From NCBI GenBank assembly GCA_964019695.1, contig OZ026515.1, forward strand, positions 129,726,849 to 129,790,848: 64,000 nucleotides of DNA. The letters are read 5' to 3'. Under the pieces are notes generated by a model. It did no database searches. It was given only the letters and a program-made list of their open reading frames with translations, and had not been told where the DNA came from. Shown piece by piece: positions 36,383 through 49,815 of this stretch. Source of the DNA: Loripinus fragilis (lineage: Eukaryota > Mollusca > Bivalvia > Lucinida > Lucinidae). Every line of letters starts with the position of its first letter. The stretch's first letter is position 1. The translations under genes were made by a program, and so were the position numbers.

Positions 36383-36697
36383 CTATAAGTCGTCATCAGA
36401 AATCAATTCGTCAGACTCGACATCGTCGTCTTTGTTGAGCTGGCTTCTCAAATGAAGTATTTCATTTCTCTTCATGTCTGCGTAGTGGTAGTACTGCTTG
36501 ACCAACCCTTCTTCTATCATAATGCGCAATCGTAGAGGGAATCGCAAAGTCTTGTAGTCGTTGGATCTTGCAGACTGGTAGCGTTTCTTTAGACCATGTA
36601 GCCTGGTGTTGAGAAGCAGAATCTGGTCACAAGCTCGGTTGAATTGTCTCTGAGTTTTGTACAGCTGGACGCCCATCTCAAACTTCTTCATACCCAT
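36383..36697 (-). CDS. 104-aa array protein, copy 23 (E14K, R18Q)
   Basis: Two private substitutions, E14K and R18Q, lie in the first helix. Both are C-to-T changes on the plus strand at CpG sites or next to C-rich sequence, as expected from deamination. Confidence 0.7.
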   Translation of the reverse strand: MGMKKFEMGVQLYKTQRQFNRACDQILLLNTRLHGLKKRYQSARSNDYKTLRFPLRLRIMIEEGLVKQYYHYADMKRNEILHLRSQLNKDDDVESDELISDDDL

Positions 36698-38022
36698 AAT
36701 GCTGTGTTATTCGTAGTTTGTGAAAGTAGAATGGAGCAAACCTCTCCATTTCTTGCATTTATACCAATTAAAGCTTGTCTGTGAGACCTTCATGTAAAAT
36801 GAGTGCAAGCGATAATAAGAGCTTGTGCCAATCAGTAACGCCCGCATCCATACGCCTGGCCACGTTAATTACAGAGTCGATGCTTGGTTTACTTTCTCAG
36901 ATGACAGCATTAATCAGCCATGAAACGACATTGACTTTTCTATAGTTTAGAAACAGTCTCTCATTAACCTCTTTATACTGAAGACCCATAAACCTTTTTA
37001 GCAAACAGTGAAGACCCAGATGAAATGCCACAAAACACAACATAACCGTTTCTTAAAGTAAAAACAATCTTCAGGAATATAAAAACATCATAATTTATAA
37101 ATTCCAACCTTTTATCCCTTAAAAATTATGATGAACGATTCCAACCTTATTATAAAAATCTGTGTGGGAAAATCCATAGGTTTACAAAGGGTTAACAAAA
37201 CTTGAGTTAATCGCTGAAACTGTACTTCAAATGCATGTAACTTTTTTTTAATTTATGAGCAATTTGGTTAAAATTTGCAGCAAATCGATTTGATAGATTC
37301 CCATTATCATTTGTGTTATGACAGGGCCCGAGGTTATAAAACATTTTTTGTGCTCAACTCAACTGAGCATGAAAATTCAACTGCTCATCAAAACTAAAAT
37401 ACCGACAAATGAAAAAGATTCTTGCTTTTAGTCTCTCAGATGTTGTATTTATCCTGCTAATAAATGTTAAAATGCCAACAATTGTTGGCATTTTAACATT
37501 TATAAGCAGTATAAATTTTATGCTCAGATGAGTTAAGCATGAAAAAAGTTTTATAATCTCGGTGCCAGTTGTCAGTGGCCTGAGAATTGCATTTTTGCTC
37601 TGCTAGTGGGCGACAATTACTAACTCATTGCAAGTTATAATGCATCTGCTGATTATGCTCAAATTCGCTCAGGAATGTCGCCAGAGTGTGAAAAACAGTT
37701 TGGATCCCAATCAGGCTCGATGCTTTGTCGTGCCTGATCAGGGTCAAAACTGTTTGCAGAGAGTATCAACAGACGATGGTATCAGGCAAAACGTGTTTGA
37801 AATAGAGTATACAGAGCGGGTCATGTGTTGTAGCATTTGTTGATTTATATATTCATATACGAGTATATATGCATGCGTGCGTGCCAGAGTTTCTTCATTT
37901 ATGTAATATAGGGCTTTCAACGGATAATGCGACAATCATTTGGGTTTCTTTCTGGTAATTTTTGGTCCATTATTTGGACAACTAAACTGGTTACAGAATG
38001 TGATCTGAGTTGATTGACTAGT

Positions 38023-38337
38023 CTATAAGTCGTCATCAGAAATCAATTCGTCAGACTCGACATCGTCGTCTTTGTTGAGCTGGCTTCTCAAATGAAGTAT
38101 TTCATTTCTCTTCATGTCTGCGTAGTGGTAGTACTGCTTGACCAACCCTTCTTCTATCATAATGCGCAATCGTAGAGGGAATCGCAAAGTCTTGTAGTCG
38201 TTGGATCTTGCAGACTGGTAGCGTTTCTTTAGACCATGTAGCCTGGTGTTGAGAAGCAGAATCTGGTCACAAGCTCGGTTGAATCGTCTCTGAGTTTCGT
38301 ACAGCTGGACGCCCATCTCAAACTTCTTCATACCCAT
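38023..38337 (-). CDS. 104-aa array protein, copy 24 (consensus)
   Basis: It encodes the consensus protein and is nucleotide-identical to copies 9 and 39. It is the clean reference for the second spacer type, with its hairpin at 37965-37979, TATA at 38398-38403, initiator A at 38372 and CCAAT at 38468-38472. Confidence 0.76.
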   Translation of the reverse strand: MGMKKFEMGVQLYETQRRFNRACDQILLLNTRLHGLKKRYQSARSNDYKTLRFPLRLRIMIEEGLVKQYYHYADMKRNEILHLRSQLNKDDDVESDELISDDDL

Positions 38338-39664
38338 AATGCTGTGTTATTCGTAGTTTGTGAAAGTAGAATGGAGCAAACCTCTCCATTTCTTGCATTT
38401 ATACCAATTAAAGCTTGTCTGTGAGACCTTCATGTCAAATGAGTGCAAGCGATAATTAGAGCTTGTGCCAATCAGTAACGCCCGCATCCATACGCCTGGC
38501 CACGTTAATTACAGAGTCGATGCTTGGTTTACTTTCTCAGATGACAGCATTAATCAGCCATGAAACGCCATTGACTTTTCTATAGTTTAGAAACAGTCTC
38601 TCATTAACCTCTTTATACTGAAGACCCATAAACCTTTTTAGCAAACAGTGAAGACCCAGATGAAATGCCACAAAACACAACATAACCGTTTCTTAAAGTA
38701 AAAACAATCTTCAGGAATATAAAAACATCATAATTTATAAATTCCAACCTTTTATCCCTTAAAAATTATGATGAACGATTCCAACCTTATTATAAAAAAT
38801 CTGTGTGGGAAAATCCATAGGTTTACAAAGGGTTAACAAAACTTGAGTTAATCGCTGAAACTGTACTTCAAATGCATGTAACTTTTTTTTTATTTATGAG
38901 CAATTTGGTTAAAATTTGCAGCAAATCGATTTGATAGATTCCCTTTATCATTTGTGTTATGACAGGGCCCGAGGTTATAAAACATTTTTTTGTGCTCAAC
39001 TCAACTGAGCGTGAAAATTCAACTGCTCATCAAAACTAAAATACCGACAAATGAAAAAGATTCTTGCTTTTAGTCTCTCAGATGTTGTATTTATCCTGCT
39101 AATAAATGTTAAAATGCCAACAATTGTTGGCATTTTAACATTTATAAGCAGTATAAATTTTATGTTCAGATGAGTTAAGCATGAAAAAAGTTTTATAATC
39201 TCGGTGCCAGTTGTCAGTGGCCTGAGAATTGCATTTTTGCTCTGCTAGTGGGCGACAATTACTAACTCATTGCAAGTTATAATGTATCTGCTGATTGTGC
39301 TCAAATTCGCTCAGGAATGTCGCCAGAGTGTGAAAAACAGTTTGGATCCCAATCAGGCTCGATGCTTTGTCGTGCCTGATCAGGGTCAAAACTGTTTGCA
39401 GAGAGTATCAACAGACGATGGTATCAGGCAAAACGTGTTTGAAATAGAATATACAGAGCGGGTCATGTGTTGTAGCATTTGTTGATTTATATATTCATAT
39501 ACGAGTATATATGCATGCGTGCGTGCCAGAGTTTCTTCATTTGTGTAATATAGGGCTTTCAACGAATAATGCGACAATCATTTGGGTTTCTTTCTGGTAA
39601 TTTTTGGTCCATTATTTGGACAACTAAACTGGTTACAGAATGTGATCTGAGTTGATTGACTAGT

Positions 39665-39979
39665 CTATAAGTCGTCACCAGAAATCAATTCGTCAGACTC
39701 GACATCGTCGTCTTTGTTGAGCTGGCTTCTCAAATGAAGTATTTCATTTCTCTTCATGTCTGCGTAGTGGTAGTACTGCTTGACCAACCCTTCTTCTATC
39801 ATAATGCGCAATCGTAGAGGGAATCTCAAAGTCTTGTAGTCGTTGGATCTTGCAGACTGGTAGCGTTTCTTTAGACCATGTAGCCTGGTGTTGAGAAGCA
39901 GAATCTGGTCACAAGCTCGGTTGAATCGTCTCTGAGTTTCGTACAGCTGGACGCCCATCTCAAACTTCTTCATACCCAT
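39665..39979 (-). CDS. 104-aa array protein, copy 25 (D101G)
   Basis: D101G lies in the acidic tail, and R52 has a silent CGA-to-AGA change. Its leader has two private changes near 39,995-40,001. Confidence 0.72.
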   Translation of the reverse strand: MGMKKFEMGVQLYETQRRFNRACDQILLLNTRLHGLKKRYQSARSNDYKTLRFPLRLRIMIEEGLVKQYYHYADMKRNEILHLRSQLNKDDDVESDELISGDDL

Positions 39980-41305
39980 AATGCTGTGTTATTCCTAGTT
40001 AGTGAAAGTAGAATGGAGCAAACCGCTCCATTTCTTGCATTTATACCAATTAAAGCTTGTCTGTGAGACCTTCATGTCAAATGAGTGCAAACGATAATTA
40101 GAGCTTGTGCCAATCAGTAACGCCCGCATCCATACGCCTGGCCACGTTAATTACAGAGTCGATGCTTGGTTTACTTTCTCAGATGACAGCATTAATCAGC
40201 CATGAAACGCCATTGACTTTTCTATAGTTTAGAAACAGTCTCTCATTAACCTCTTTATACTGAAGACCCATAAACCTTTTTAGCAAACAGTGAAGACCCA
40301 GATGAAATGCCACAAAACACAACATAACCGTTTCTTAAAGTAAAAACAATCTTCAGGAATATAAAAACATCATAATTTATAAATTCCAACCTTTTATCCC
40401 TTAAAAATTATGATGAACGATTCCAACCTTATTATAAAAATCTATGTGGGAAAATCCATAGGTTTACAAAGGGTTAACAAAACTTGAGTTTATCGCTGAA
40501 ACTGTACTTCAAATGCATGTAACTTTTTTTTAATTTATGAGCAATTTGGTTAAAATTTGCAGCAAATCGATTTGATAGATTCCCTTTATCATTTGTGTTA
40601 TGACAGGGCCCGAGGTTATAAAACATTTTTTTTGTGCTCAACTCAACTGAGCATGAAAATTCAGCTGCTCATCAAAACTAAAATACTGACAAATGAAAAA
40701 GATTCTTGCTTTTAGTCTCTCAGATGTTGTATTTATCCTGCTAATAAATGTTAAAATGCCAACAATTGTTGGCATTTTAACATTTATAAGCAGTATAAAT
40801 TTTATGCTCAGATGAGTTAAGCATGAAAAAAGTTTTATAATCTCGGTGCCAGTTGTCAGTGGCCTGAGAATTGCATTTTTGCTGTGCTAGTGGGCGACAA
40901 TTACTAACTCATTGCAAGTTATAATGCATCTGCTGATTATGCTCAAATTCGCTCAGGAATGTCGCCAGAGTGTGAAAAACAGTTTGGATCCCAATCAGGC
41001 TCGATGCTTTGTCGTGCCTGATTAGGGTCAAAACTGTTTGCAGAGAGTATCAACAGACGATGGTATCAGGCAAACGTGTTTGAAATAGAGTATACAGAGT
41101 GGGTCATGTGTTGTAGCATTTGTTGATTTATATATTCATATACGAGTATATATGCATGCGTGCGTGCCAGAGTTTCTTCATTTATGTAATATAGGGCTTT
41201 CAACGGATAATGCGACAATCATTTGGGTTTCTTTCTGGTAATTTTTGGTCCATAATTTGGACAACTAAACTGGTTACAGAATGTGATCTGAGTTGATTGA
41301 CTAGT

Positions 41306-41620
41306 CTATAAGTCGTCATCAGAAATCAATTCGTCAGACTCGACATCGTCGTCTTTGTTGAGCTGGCTTCTCAAATGAAGTATTTCATTTCTCGTCATGT
41401 CTGCGTAGTGGTAGTACTGCTTGACCAACCCTTCTTCTATCATAATGCGCAATCGTAGAGGGAATCGCAAAGTCTTGTAGTCGTTGGATCTTGAAGACTG
41501 GTAGCGTTTCTTTAGACCATGTAGCCTGGTGTTGAGAAGCAGAATCTGGTCACAAGCTCGGTTGAATCGTCTCTGAGTTTCGTACAGCTGGACGCCCATC
41601 TCAAATTTCTTCATACCCAT
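41306..41620 (-). CDS. 104-aa array protein, copy 26 (A43S, K76T)
   Basis: It carries A43S, at a heptad position of helix 1, and K76T in helix 2. K76T is shared only with copy 28. This copy opens the homogenised block at 40.7-50.6 kb, whose units share a one-base loss in the spacer and a hairpin-loop variant. Confidence 0.72.
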   Translation of the reverse strand: MGMKKFEMGVQLYETQRRFNRACDQILLLNTRLHGLKKRYQSSRSNDYKTLRFPLRLRIMIEEGLVKQYYHYADMTRNEILHLRSQLNKDDDVESDELISDDDL

Positions 41621-42945
41621 AATGCTGTGTTATTCGTAGTTTGTGAAAGTAGAATGGAGCAAACCTCTCCATTTCTTGCATTTATACCAATTAAAACTTG
41701 TCTGTGAGACCTTCATGTCAAATGAGTGCAAGCGATAATTAGAGCTTGTGCCAATCAGTAACGCCCGCACCCATACGCCTGGCCACGTTAATTACAGAGT
41801 CGATGCTTGGTTTACTTTCTCAGATGACAGCATTAATCAGCCATGAAACGCCATTGACTTTTCTATAGTTTAGAAACAGTCTCTCATTAACCTCTTTATA
41901 CTGAAGACCCATAAACCTTTTTAGCAAACAGTGAAGACCCAGATGAAATGCCACGAAACACAACATAACCGTTTCTCAAAGTAAAAACAATCTTCAGAAA
42001 TATAAAAACATCATAATTTATAAATTTCAACCTTTTATCCCTTAAAAATTATGATGAACGATTCCAACCTTATTATAAAAAATCTGTGTGGGAAAATCCA
42101 TAGGTTTACAAAGGGTTAACAAAACTTGAGTTAATCGCTGAAACTGTACTTCAAATGCATGTAACTTTTTTTTTATTTATGAGCAATTTGGTTAAAATTT
42201 GCAGCAAATCGATTTGATAGATTCCCTTTTTCATTTGTGTTATGACAGGGCCCGAGGTTATAAAACATTTTTTGTGCTCAACTGAACTGAGCATGAAAAT
42301 TCAACTGCTCATCAAAACTAAAATACTGACAAATGAAAAAGATTCTTGCTTTTAGTCTCTCAGATGTTGTATTTATCCTGCTAATAAATGTTAAAATGCC
42401 AACAATTGTTGGCATTTTAACATTTATAAGCAGTATAAATTTTATGCTCAGATGAGTTAAGCATGAAAAAAGTTTTATAATCTCGGTGCCAGTTGTCAGT
42501 GGCCTGAGAATTGCATTTTTGCTGTGCTAGTGGGCGACAATTACTAACTCATTGCAAGTTATAATGCATCTGCTGATTATGCTCAAATTCGCTCAGGAAT
42601 GTCGCCAGAGTGTGAAAAACAGTTTGGATCCCAATCAGGCTCGATGCTTTGTCGTGCCTGATTAGGGTCAAAACTGTTTGCAGAGAGTATCAACAGACGA
42701 TGGTATCAGGCAAACGTGTTTGAAATAGAGTATACAGAGCGGGTCATGTGTTGTAGCATTTGTTGATTTATATATTCATATACGAGTATATATGCATGCG
42801 TGCGTGCCAGAGTTTCTTCATTTATGTAATATAGGGCTTTCAACGGATAATGCGACAATCATTTGGGTTTCTTTCTGGTAATTTTTGGTCCATAATTTGG
42901 ACAACTAAACTGGTTACAGAATGTGATCTGAGTTGATTGACTAGT

Positions 42946-43260
42946 CTATAAGTCGTCATCAGAAATCAATTCGTCAGACTCGACATCGTCGTCTTTGTTG
43001 AGCTGGCTTCTCAAATGAAGTATTTCATTTCTCTTCATGTCTGCGTAGTGGTAGTACTGCTTGACCAACCCTTCTTCTATCATAATGCGCAATCGTAGAG
43101 GGAATCGCAAAGTCTTGTAGTCGTTGGATCTTGCAGACTGGTAGCGTTTCTTTAGACCATGTAGCCTGGTGTTGAGAAGCAGAATCTGGTCACAAGCTCG
43201 GTTGAATCGTCTCTGAGTTTCGTACAGCTGGACGCCCATCTCAAATTTCTTCATACCCAT
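42946..43260 (-). CDS. 104-aa array protein, copy 27 (consensus)
   Basis: It encodes the consensus protein with silent AAA at K5, and is a member of the 40.7-50.6 kb block. Confidence 0.75.
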   Translation of the reverse strand: MGMKKFEMGVQLYETQRRFNRACDQILLLNTRLHGLKKRYQSARSNDYKTLRFPLRLRIMIEEGLVKQYYHYADMKRNEILHLRSQLNKDDDVESDELISDDDL

Positions 43261-44583
43261 AATGCTGTGTTATTCGTAGTTTGTGAAAGTAGAATGGAGC
43301 AAACCTCTCCATTTCTTGCATTTATACCAATTAAAACTTGTCTGTGAGACCTTCATGTCAAATGAGTGCAAGCGATAATTAGAGCTTGTGCCAATCAGTA
43401 ACGCCCGCACCCATACGCCTGGCCACGTTAATTACAGAGTCGATGCTTGGTTTACTTTCTCAGATGACAGCATTAATCAGCCATGAAACGCCATTGACTT
43501 TTCTATAGTTTAGAAACAGTCTCTCATTAACCTCTTTATACTGAAGACCCATAAACCTTTTTAGCAAACAGTGAAGACCCAGATGAAATGCCACGAAACA
43601 CAACATAACCGTTTCTCAAAGTAAAAACAATCTTCAGGAATATAAAAACATCATAATTTATAAATTCCAACCTTTTATCCCTTAGAAATTATGATGAACG
43701 ATTCCAACCTTATTATAAAAAATCTGTGTGGGAAAATCCATAGGTTTACAAAGGGTTAACAAAACTTGAGTTAATCGCTGAAACTGTACTTCAAATGCAT
43801 GTAACTTTTTTTATTTATGAGCAATTTGGTTAAAATTTGCAGCAAATCGATTTGATAGATTCCCTTTTTCATTTGTGTTATGACAGGGCCCGAGGTTATA
43901 AAACATTTTTTGTGCTCAACTGAACTGAGCATGAAAATTCAACTGCTCATCAAAACTAAAATACTGACAAATGAAAAAGATTCTTGCTTTTAGTCTCTCA
44001 GATGTTGTATTTATCCTGCTAATAAATGTTAAAATGCCAACAATTGTTGGCATTTTAACATTTATAAGCAGTATAAATTTTATGCTCAGATGAGTTAAGC
44101 ATGAAAAAAGTTTTATAATCTCGGTGCCAGTTGTCAGTGGCCTGAGAATTGCATTTTTGCTGTGCTAGTGGGCGACAATTACTAACTCATTGCAAGTTAT
44201 AATGCATCTGCTGATTATGCTCAAATTCGCTCAGGAATGTCGCCAGAGTGTGAAAAACAGTTTGGATCCCAATCAGGCTCGATGCTTTGTCGTGCCTGAT
44301 TAGGGTCAAAACTGTTTGCAGAGAGTATCAACAGACGATGGTATCAGGCAAACGTGTTTGAAATAGAGTATACAGAGCGGGTCATGTGTTGTAGCATTTG
44401 TTGATTTATATATTCATATACGAGTATATATGCATGCGTGCGTGCCAGAGTTTCTTCATTTATGTAATATAGGGCTTTCAACGGATAATGCGACAATCAT
44501 TTGGGTTTCTTTCTGGTAATTTTTGGTCCATAATTTGGACAACTAAACTGGTTACAGAATGTGATCTGAGTTGATTGACTAGT

Positions 44584-44898
44584 CTATAAGTCGTCATCAG
44601 AAATCAATTCGTCAGACTCGACATCGTCGTCTTTGTTGAGCTGGCTTCTCAAATGAAGTATTTCATTTCTCGTCATGTCTGCGTAGTGGTAGTACTGCTT
44701 GACCAACCCTTCTTCTATCATAATGCGCAATCGTAGAGGGAATCGCAAAGTCTTGTAGTCGTTGGATCTTGCAGACTGGTAGCGTTTCTTTAGACCATGT
44801 AGCCTGGTGTTGAGAAGCAGAATCTGGTCACAAGCTCGGTTGAATCGTCTCTGAGTTTCGTACAGCTGGACGCCCATCTCAAATTTCTTCATACCCAT
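44584..44898 (-). CDS. 104-aa array protein, copy 28 (K76T)
   Basis: It carries K76T like copy 26 but not A43S. The K/T/K alternation in copies 26-29 suggests a two-unit exchange within this block. Confidence 0.72.
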   Translation of the reverse strand: MGMKKFEMGVQLYETQRRFNRACDQILLLNTRLHGLKKRYQSARSNDYKTLRFPLRLRIMIEEGLVKQYYHYADMTRNEILHLRSQLNKDDDVESDELISDDDL

Positions 44899-46221
44899 AA
44901 TGCTGTGTTATTCGTAGTTTGTGAAAGTAGAATGGAGCAAACCTCTCCATTTCTTGCATTTATACCAATTAAAACTTGTCTGTGAGACCTTCATGTCAAA
45001 TGAGTGCAAGCGATAATTAGAGCTTGTGCCAATCAGTAACGCCCGCACCCATACGCCTGGCCACGTTAATTACAGAGTCGATGCTTGGTTTACTTTCTCA
45101 GATGACAGCATTAATCAGCCATGAAACGCCATTGACTTTTCTATAGTTTAGAAACAGTCTCTCATTAACCTCTTTATACTGAAGACCCATAAACCTTTTT
45201 AGCAAACAGTGAAGACCCAGATGAAATGCCACGAAACACAACATAACCGTTTCTCAAAGTAAAAACAATCTTCAGGAATATAAAAACATCATAATTTATA
45301 AATTCCAACCTTTTATCCCTTAGAAATTATGATGAACGATTCCAACCTTATTATAAAAAATCTGTGTGGGAAAATCCATAGGTTTACAAAGGGTTAACAA
45401 AACTTGAGTTAATCGCTGAAACTGTACTTCAAATGCATGTATTTTTTTTTATTTATGAGCAATTTGGTTAAAATTTGCAGCAAATCGATTTGATAGATTC
45501 CCTTTTTCATTTGTGTTATGACAGGGCCCGAGGTTATAAAACATTTTTTGTGCTCAACTGAACTGAGCATGAAAATTCAACTGCTCATCAAAACTAAAAT
45601 ACTGACAAATGAAAAAGATTCTTGCTTTTAGTCTCTCAGATGTTGTATTTATCCTGCTAATAAATGTTAAAATGCCAACAATTGTTGGCATTTTAACATT
45701 TATAAGCAGTATAAATTTTATGCTCAGATGAGTTAAGCATGAAAAAAGTTTTATAATCTCGGTGCCAGTTGTCAGTGGCCTGAGAATTGCATTTTTGCTG
45801 TGCTAGTGGGCGACAATTACTAACTCATTGCAAGTTATAATGCATCTGCTGATTATGCTCAAATTCGCTCAGGAATGTCGCCAGAGTGTGAAAAACAGTT
45901 TGGATCCCAATTAGGCTCGATGCTTTGTCGTGCCTGATTAGGGTCAAAACTGTTTGCAGAGAGTATCAACAGACGATGGTATCAGGCAAACGTGTTTGAA
46001 ATAGAGTATACAGAGTGGGTCATGTGTTGTAGCATTTGTTGATTTATATATTCATATACGAGTATATATGCATGCGTGCGTGCCAGAGTTTCTTCATTTA
46101 TGTAATATAGGGCTTTCAACGGATAATGCGACAATCATTTGGGTTTCTTTCTGGTAATTTTTGGTCCATAATTTGGACAACTAAACTGGTTACAGAATGT
46201 GATCTGAGTTGATTGACTAGT

Positions 46222-46536
46222 CTATAAGTCGTCATCAGAAATCAATTCGTCAGACTCGACATCGTCGTCTTTGTTGAGCTGGCTTCTCAAATGAAGTATT
46301 TCATTTCTCTTCATGTCTGCGTAGTGGTAGTACTGCTTGACCAACCCTTCTTCTATCATAATGCGCAATCGTAGAGGGAATCGCAAAGTCTTGTAGTCGT
46401 TGGATCTTGCAGACTGGTAGCGTTTCTTTAGACCATGTAGCCTGGTGTTGAGAAGCAGAATCTGGTCACAAGCTCGGTTGAATCGTCTCTGAGTTTCGTA
46501 CAGCTGGACGCCCATCTCAAATTTCTTCATACCCAT
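46222..46536 (-). CDS. 104-aa array protein, copy 29 (consensus)
   Basis: It encodes the consensus protein with silent AAA at K5. Confidence 0.75.
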   Translation of the reverse strand: MGMKKFEMGVQLYETQRRFNRACDQILLLNTRLHGLKKRYQSARSNDYKTLRFPLRLRIMIEEGLVKQYYHYADMKRNEILHLRSQLNKDDDVESDELISDDDL

Positions 46537-47861
46537 AATGCTGTGTTATTCGTAGTTTGTGAAAGTAGAATGGAGCAAACCTCTCCATTTCTTGCATTTA
46601 TACCAATTAAAACTTGTCTGTGAGACCTTCATGTCAAATGAGTGCAAGCGATAATTAGAGCTTGTGCCAATCAGTAACGCCCGCATCCATACGCCTGGCC
46701 ACGTTAATTACAGAGTCGATGCTTGGTTTACTTTCTCAGATGACAGCATTAATCAGCCATGAAACGCCATTGACTTTTCTATAGTTTAGAAACAGTCTCT
46801 CATTAACCTCTTTATACTGAAGACTCATAAACCTTTTTAGCAAACAGTGAAGACCCAGATGAAATGCCACGAAACACAACATAACCGTTTCTCAAAGTAA
46901 AAACAATCTTCAGGAATATAAAAACATCATAATTTATAAATTCCAACCTTTTATCCTTTAGAAATTATGATGAACGATTCCAACCTTATTATAAAAAATC
47001 TGTGTGGGAAAATCCATAGGTTTACAAAGGGTTAACAAAACTTGAGTTAATCGCTGAAACTGTACTTCAAATGCATGTAACTTTTTTTTTATTTATGAGC
47101 AATTTGGTTAAAATTTGCAGCAAATCGATTTGATAGATTCCCTTTTTCATTTGTGTTATGACAGGGCCCGAGGTTATAAAACATTTTTTGTGCTCAACTG
47201 AACTGAGCATGAAAATTCAACTGCTCATCAAAACTAAAATACTGACAAATGAAAAAGATTCTTGCTTTTAGTCTCTCAGATGTTGTATTTATCCTGCTAA
47301 TAAATGTTAAAATGCCAACAATTGTTGGCATTTTAACATTTATAAGCAGTATAAATTTTATGCTCAGATGAGTTAAGCATGAAAATAGTTTTATAATCTC
47401 GGTGCCAGTTGTCAGTGGCCTGAGAATTGCATTTTTGCTGTGCTAGTGGGCGACAATTACTAACTCATTGCAAGTTATAATGCATCTGCTGATTATGCTC
47501 AAATTCGCTCAGGAATGTCGCCAGAGTGTGAAAAACAGTTTGGATCCCAATCAGGCTCGATGCTTTGTCGTGCCTGATTAGGGTCAAAACTGTTTGCAGA
47601 GAGTATCAACAGACGATGGTATCAGGCAAACGTGTTTGAAATAGAGTATACAGAGTGGGTCATGTGTTGTAGCATTTGTTGATTTATATATTCATATACG
47701 AGTATATATGCATGCGTGCGTGCCAGAGTTTCTTCATTTATGTAATATAGGGCTTTCAACGGATAATGCGACAATCATTTGGGTTTCTTTCTGGTAATTT
47801 TTGGTCCATAATTTGGACAACTAAACTGGTTACAGAATGTGATCTGAGTTGATTGACTAGT

Positions 47862-48176
47862 CTATAAGTCGTCATCAGAAATCAATTCGTCAGACTCGAC
47901 ATCGTCGTCTTTGTTGAGCTGGCTTCTCAAATGAAGTATTTCATTTCTCTTCATGTCTGTGTAGTGGTAGTACTGCTTGACCAACCCTTCTTCTATCATA
48001 ATGCGCAATCGTAGAGGGAATCGCAAAGTCTTGTAGTCGTTGGATCTTGCAGACTGGTAGCGTTTCTTTAGACCATGTAGCCTGGTGTTGAGAAGCAGAA
48101 TCTGGTCACAAGCTCGGTTGAATCGTCTCTGAGTTTCGTACAGCTGGACGCCCATCTCAAATTTCTTCATACCCAT
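47862..48176 (-). CDS. 104-aa array protein, copy 30 (A73T)
   Basis: It carries a private A73T at a heptad core position of helix 2. Confidence 0.72.
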   Translation of the reverse strand: MGMKKFEMGVQLYETQRRFNRACDQILLLNTRLHGLKKRYQSARSNDYKTLRFPLRLRIMIEEGLVKQYYHYTDMKRNEILHLRSQLNKDDDVESDELISDDDL

Positions 48177-49500
48177 AATGCTGTGTTATTCGTAGTTTGT
48201 GAAAGTAGAATGGAGCAAACCTCTCCATTTCTTGCATTTATACCAATTAAAACTTGTCTGTGAGACCTTCATGTCAAATGAGTGCAAGCGATAATTAGAG
48301 CTTGTGCCAATCAGTAACGCCCGCACCCATACGCCTGGCCACGTTAATTACAGAGTCGATGCTTGGTTTACTTTCTCAGATGACAGCATTAATCAGCCAT
48401 GAAACGCCATTGACTTTTCTATAGTTTAGAAACATTCTCTCATTAACCTCTTTATACTGAAGACCCATAAACCTTTTTAGCAAACAGTGAAGACCCAGAT
48501 GAAATGCCACGAAACACAACATAACCGTTTCTCAAAGTAAAAACAATCTTCAGGAATATAAAAACATCATAATTTATAAATTCCAACCTTTTATCCCTTA
48601 GAAATTATGATGAACGATTCCAACCTTATTATAAAAAATCTGTGTGGGAAAATCCATAGGTTTACAAAGGGTTAACAAAACTTGAGTTAATCGCTGAAAC
48701 TGTACTTCAAATGCATGTAACTTTTTTTTATTTATGAGCAATTTGGTTAAAATTTGCAGCAAATCGATTTGATAGATTCCCTTTTTCATTTGTGTTATGA
48801 CAGGGCCCGAGGTTATAAAACATTTTTTGTGCTCAACTCAACTGAGCATGAAAATTCAACTGCTCATCAAAACTAAAATACTGACAAATGAAAAAGATTC
48901 TTGCTTTTAGTCTCTCAGATGTTGTATTTATCCTGCTAATAAATGTTAAAATGCCAACAATTGTTGGCATTTTAACATTTATAAGCAGTATAAATTTTAT
49001 GCTCAGATGAGTTAAGCATGAAAAAAGTTTTATAATCTCGGTGCCAGTTGTCAGTGGCCTGAGAATTGCATTTTTGCTGTGCTAGTGGGCGACAATTACT
49101 AACTCATTGCAAGTTATAATGCATCTGCTGATTATGCTCAAATTCGCTCAGGAATGTCGCCAGAGTGTGAAAAACAGTTTGGATCCCAATCAGGCTCGAT
49201 GCTTTGTCGTGCCTGATTAGGGTCAAAACTGTTTGCAGAGAGTATCAACAGACGATGGTATCAGGCAAACGTGTTTGAAATAGAGTATACAGAGCGGGTC
49301 ATGTGTTGTAGCATTTGTTGATTTATATATTCATATACGAGTATATATGCATGCGTGCGTGCCAGAGTTTCTTCATTTATGTAATATAGGGCTTTCAACG
49401 GATAATGCGACAATCATTTGGGTTTCTTTCTGGTAATTTTTGGTCCATAATTTGGACAACTAAACTGGTTACAGAATGTGATCTGAGTTGATTGACTAGT

Positions 49501-49815
49501 CTATAAGTCGTCATCAGAAATCAATTCGTCAGACTCGACATCGTCGTCTTTGTTGAGCTGGCTTCTCAAATGAAGTATTTCATTTCTCTTCATGTCTGCG
49601 TAGTGGTAGTACTGCTTGACCAACCCTTCTTCTATCATAATGCGCAATCGTAGAGGGAATCGCAAAGTCTTGTAGTCATTGGATCTTGCAGACTGGTAGC
49701 GTTTCTTTAGACCATGTAGCCTGGTGTTGAGAAGCAGAATCTGGTCACAAGCTCGGTTGAATCGTCTCTGAGTTTCGTACAGCTGGACGCCCATCTCAAA
49801 TTTCTTCATACCCAT
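49501..49815 (-). CDS. 104-aa array protein, copy 31 (consensus)
   Basis: It encodes the consensus protein with a silent AAT at N46 and AAA at K5. The unit beyond its promoter holds the 193-bp duplication. Confidence 0.75.
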   Translation of the reverse strand: MGMKKFEMGVQLYETQRRFNRACDQILLLNTRLHGLKKRYQSARSNDYKTLRFPLRLRIMIEEGLVKQYYHYADMKRNEILHLRSQLNKDDDVESDELISDDDL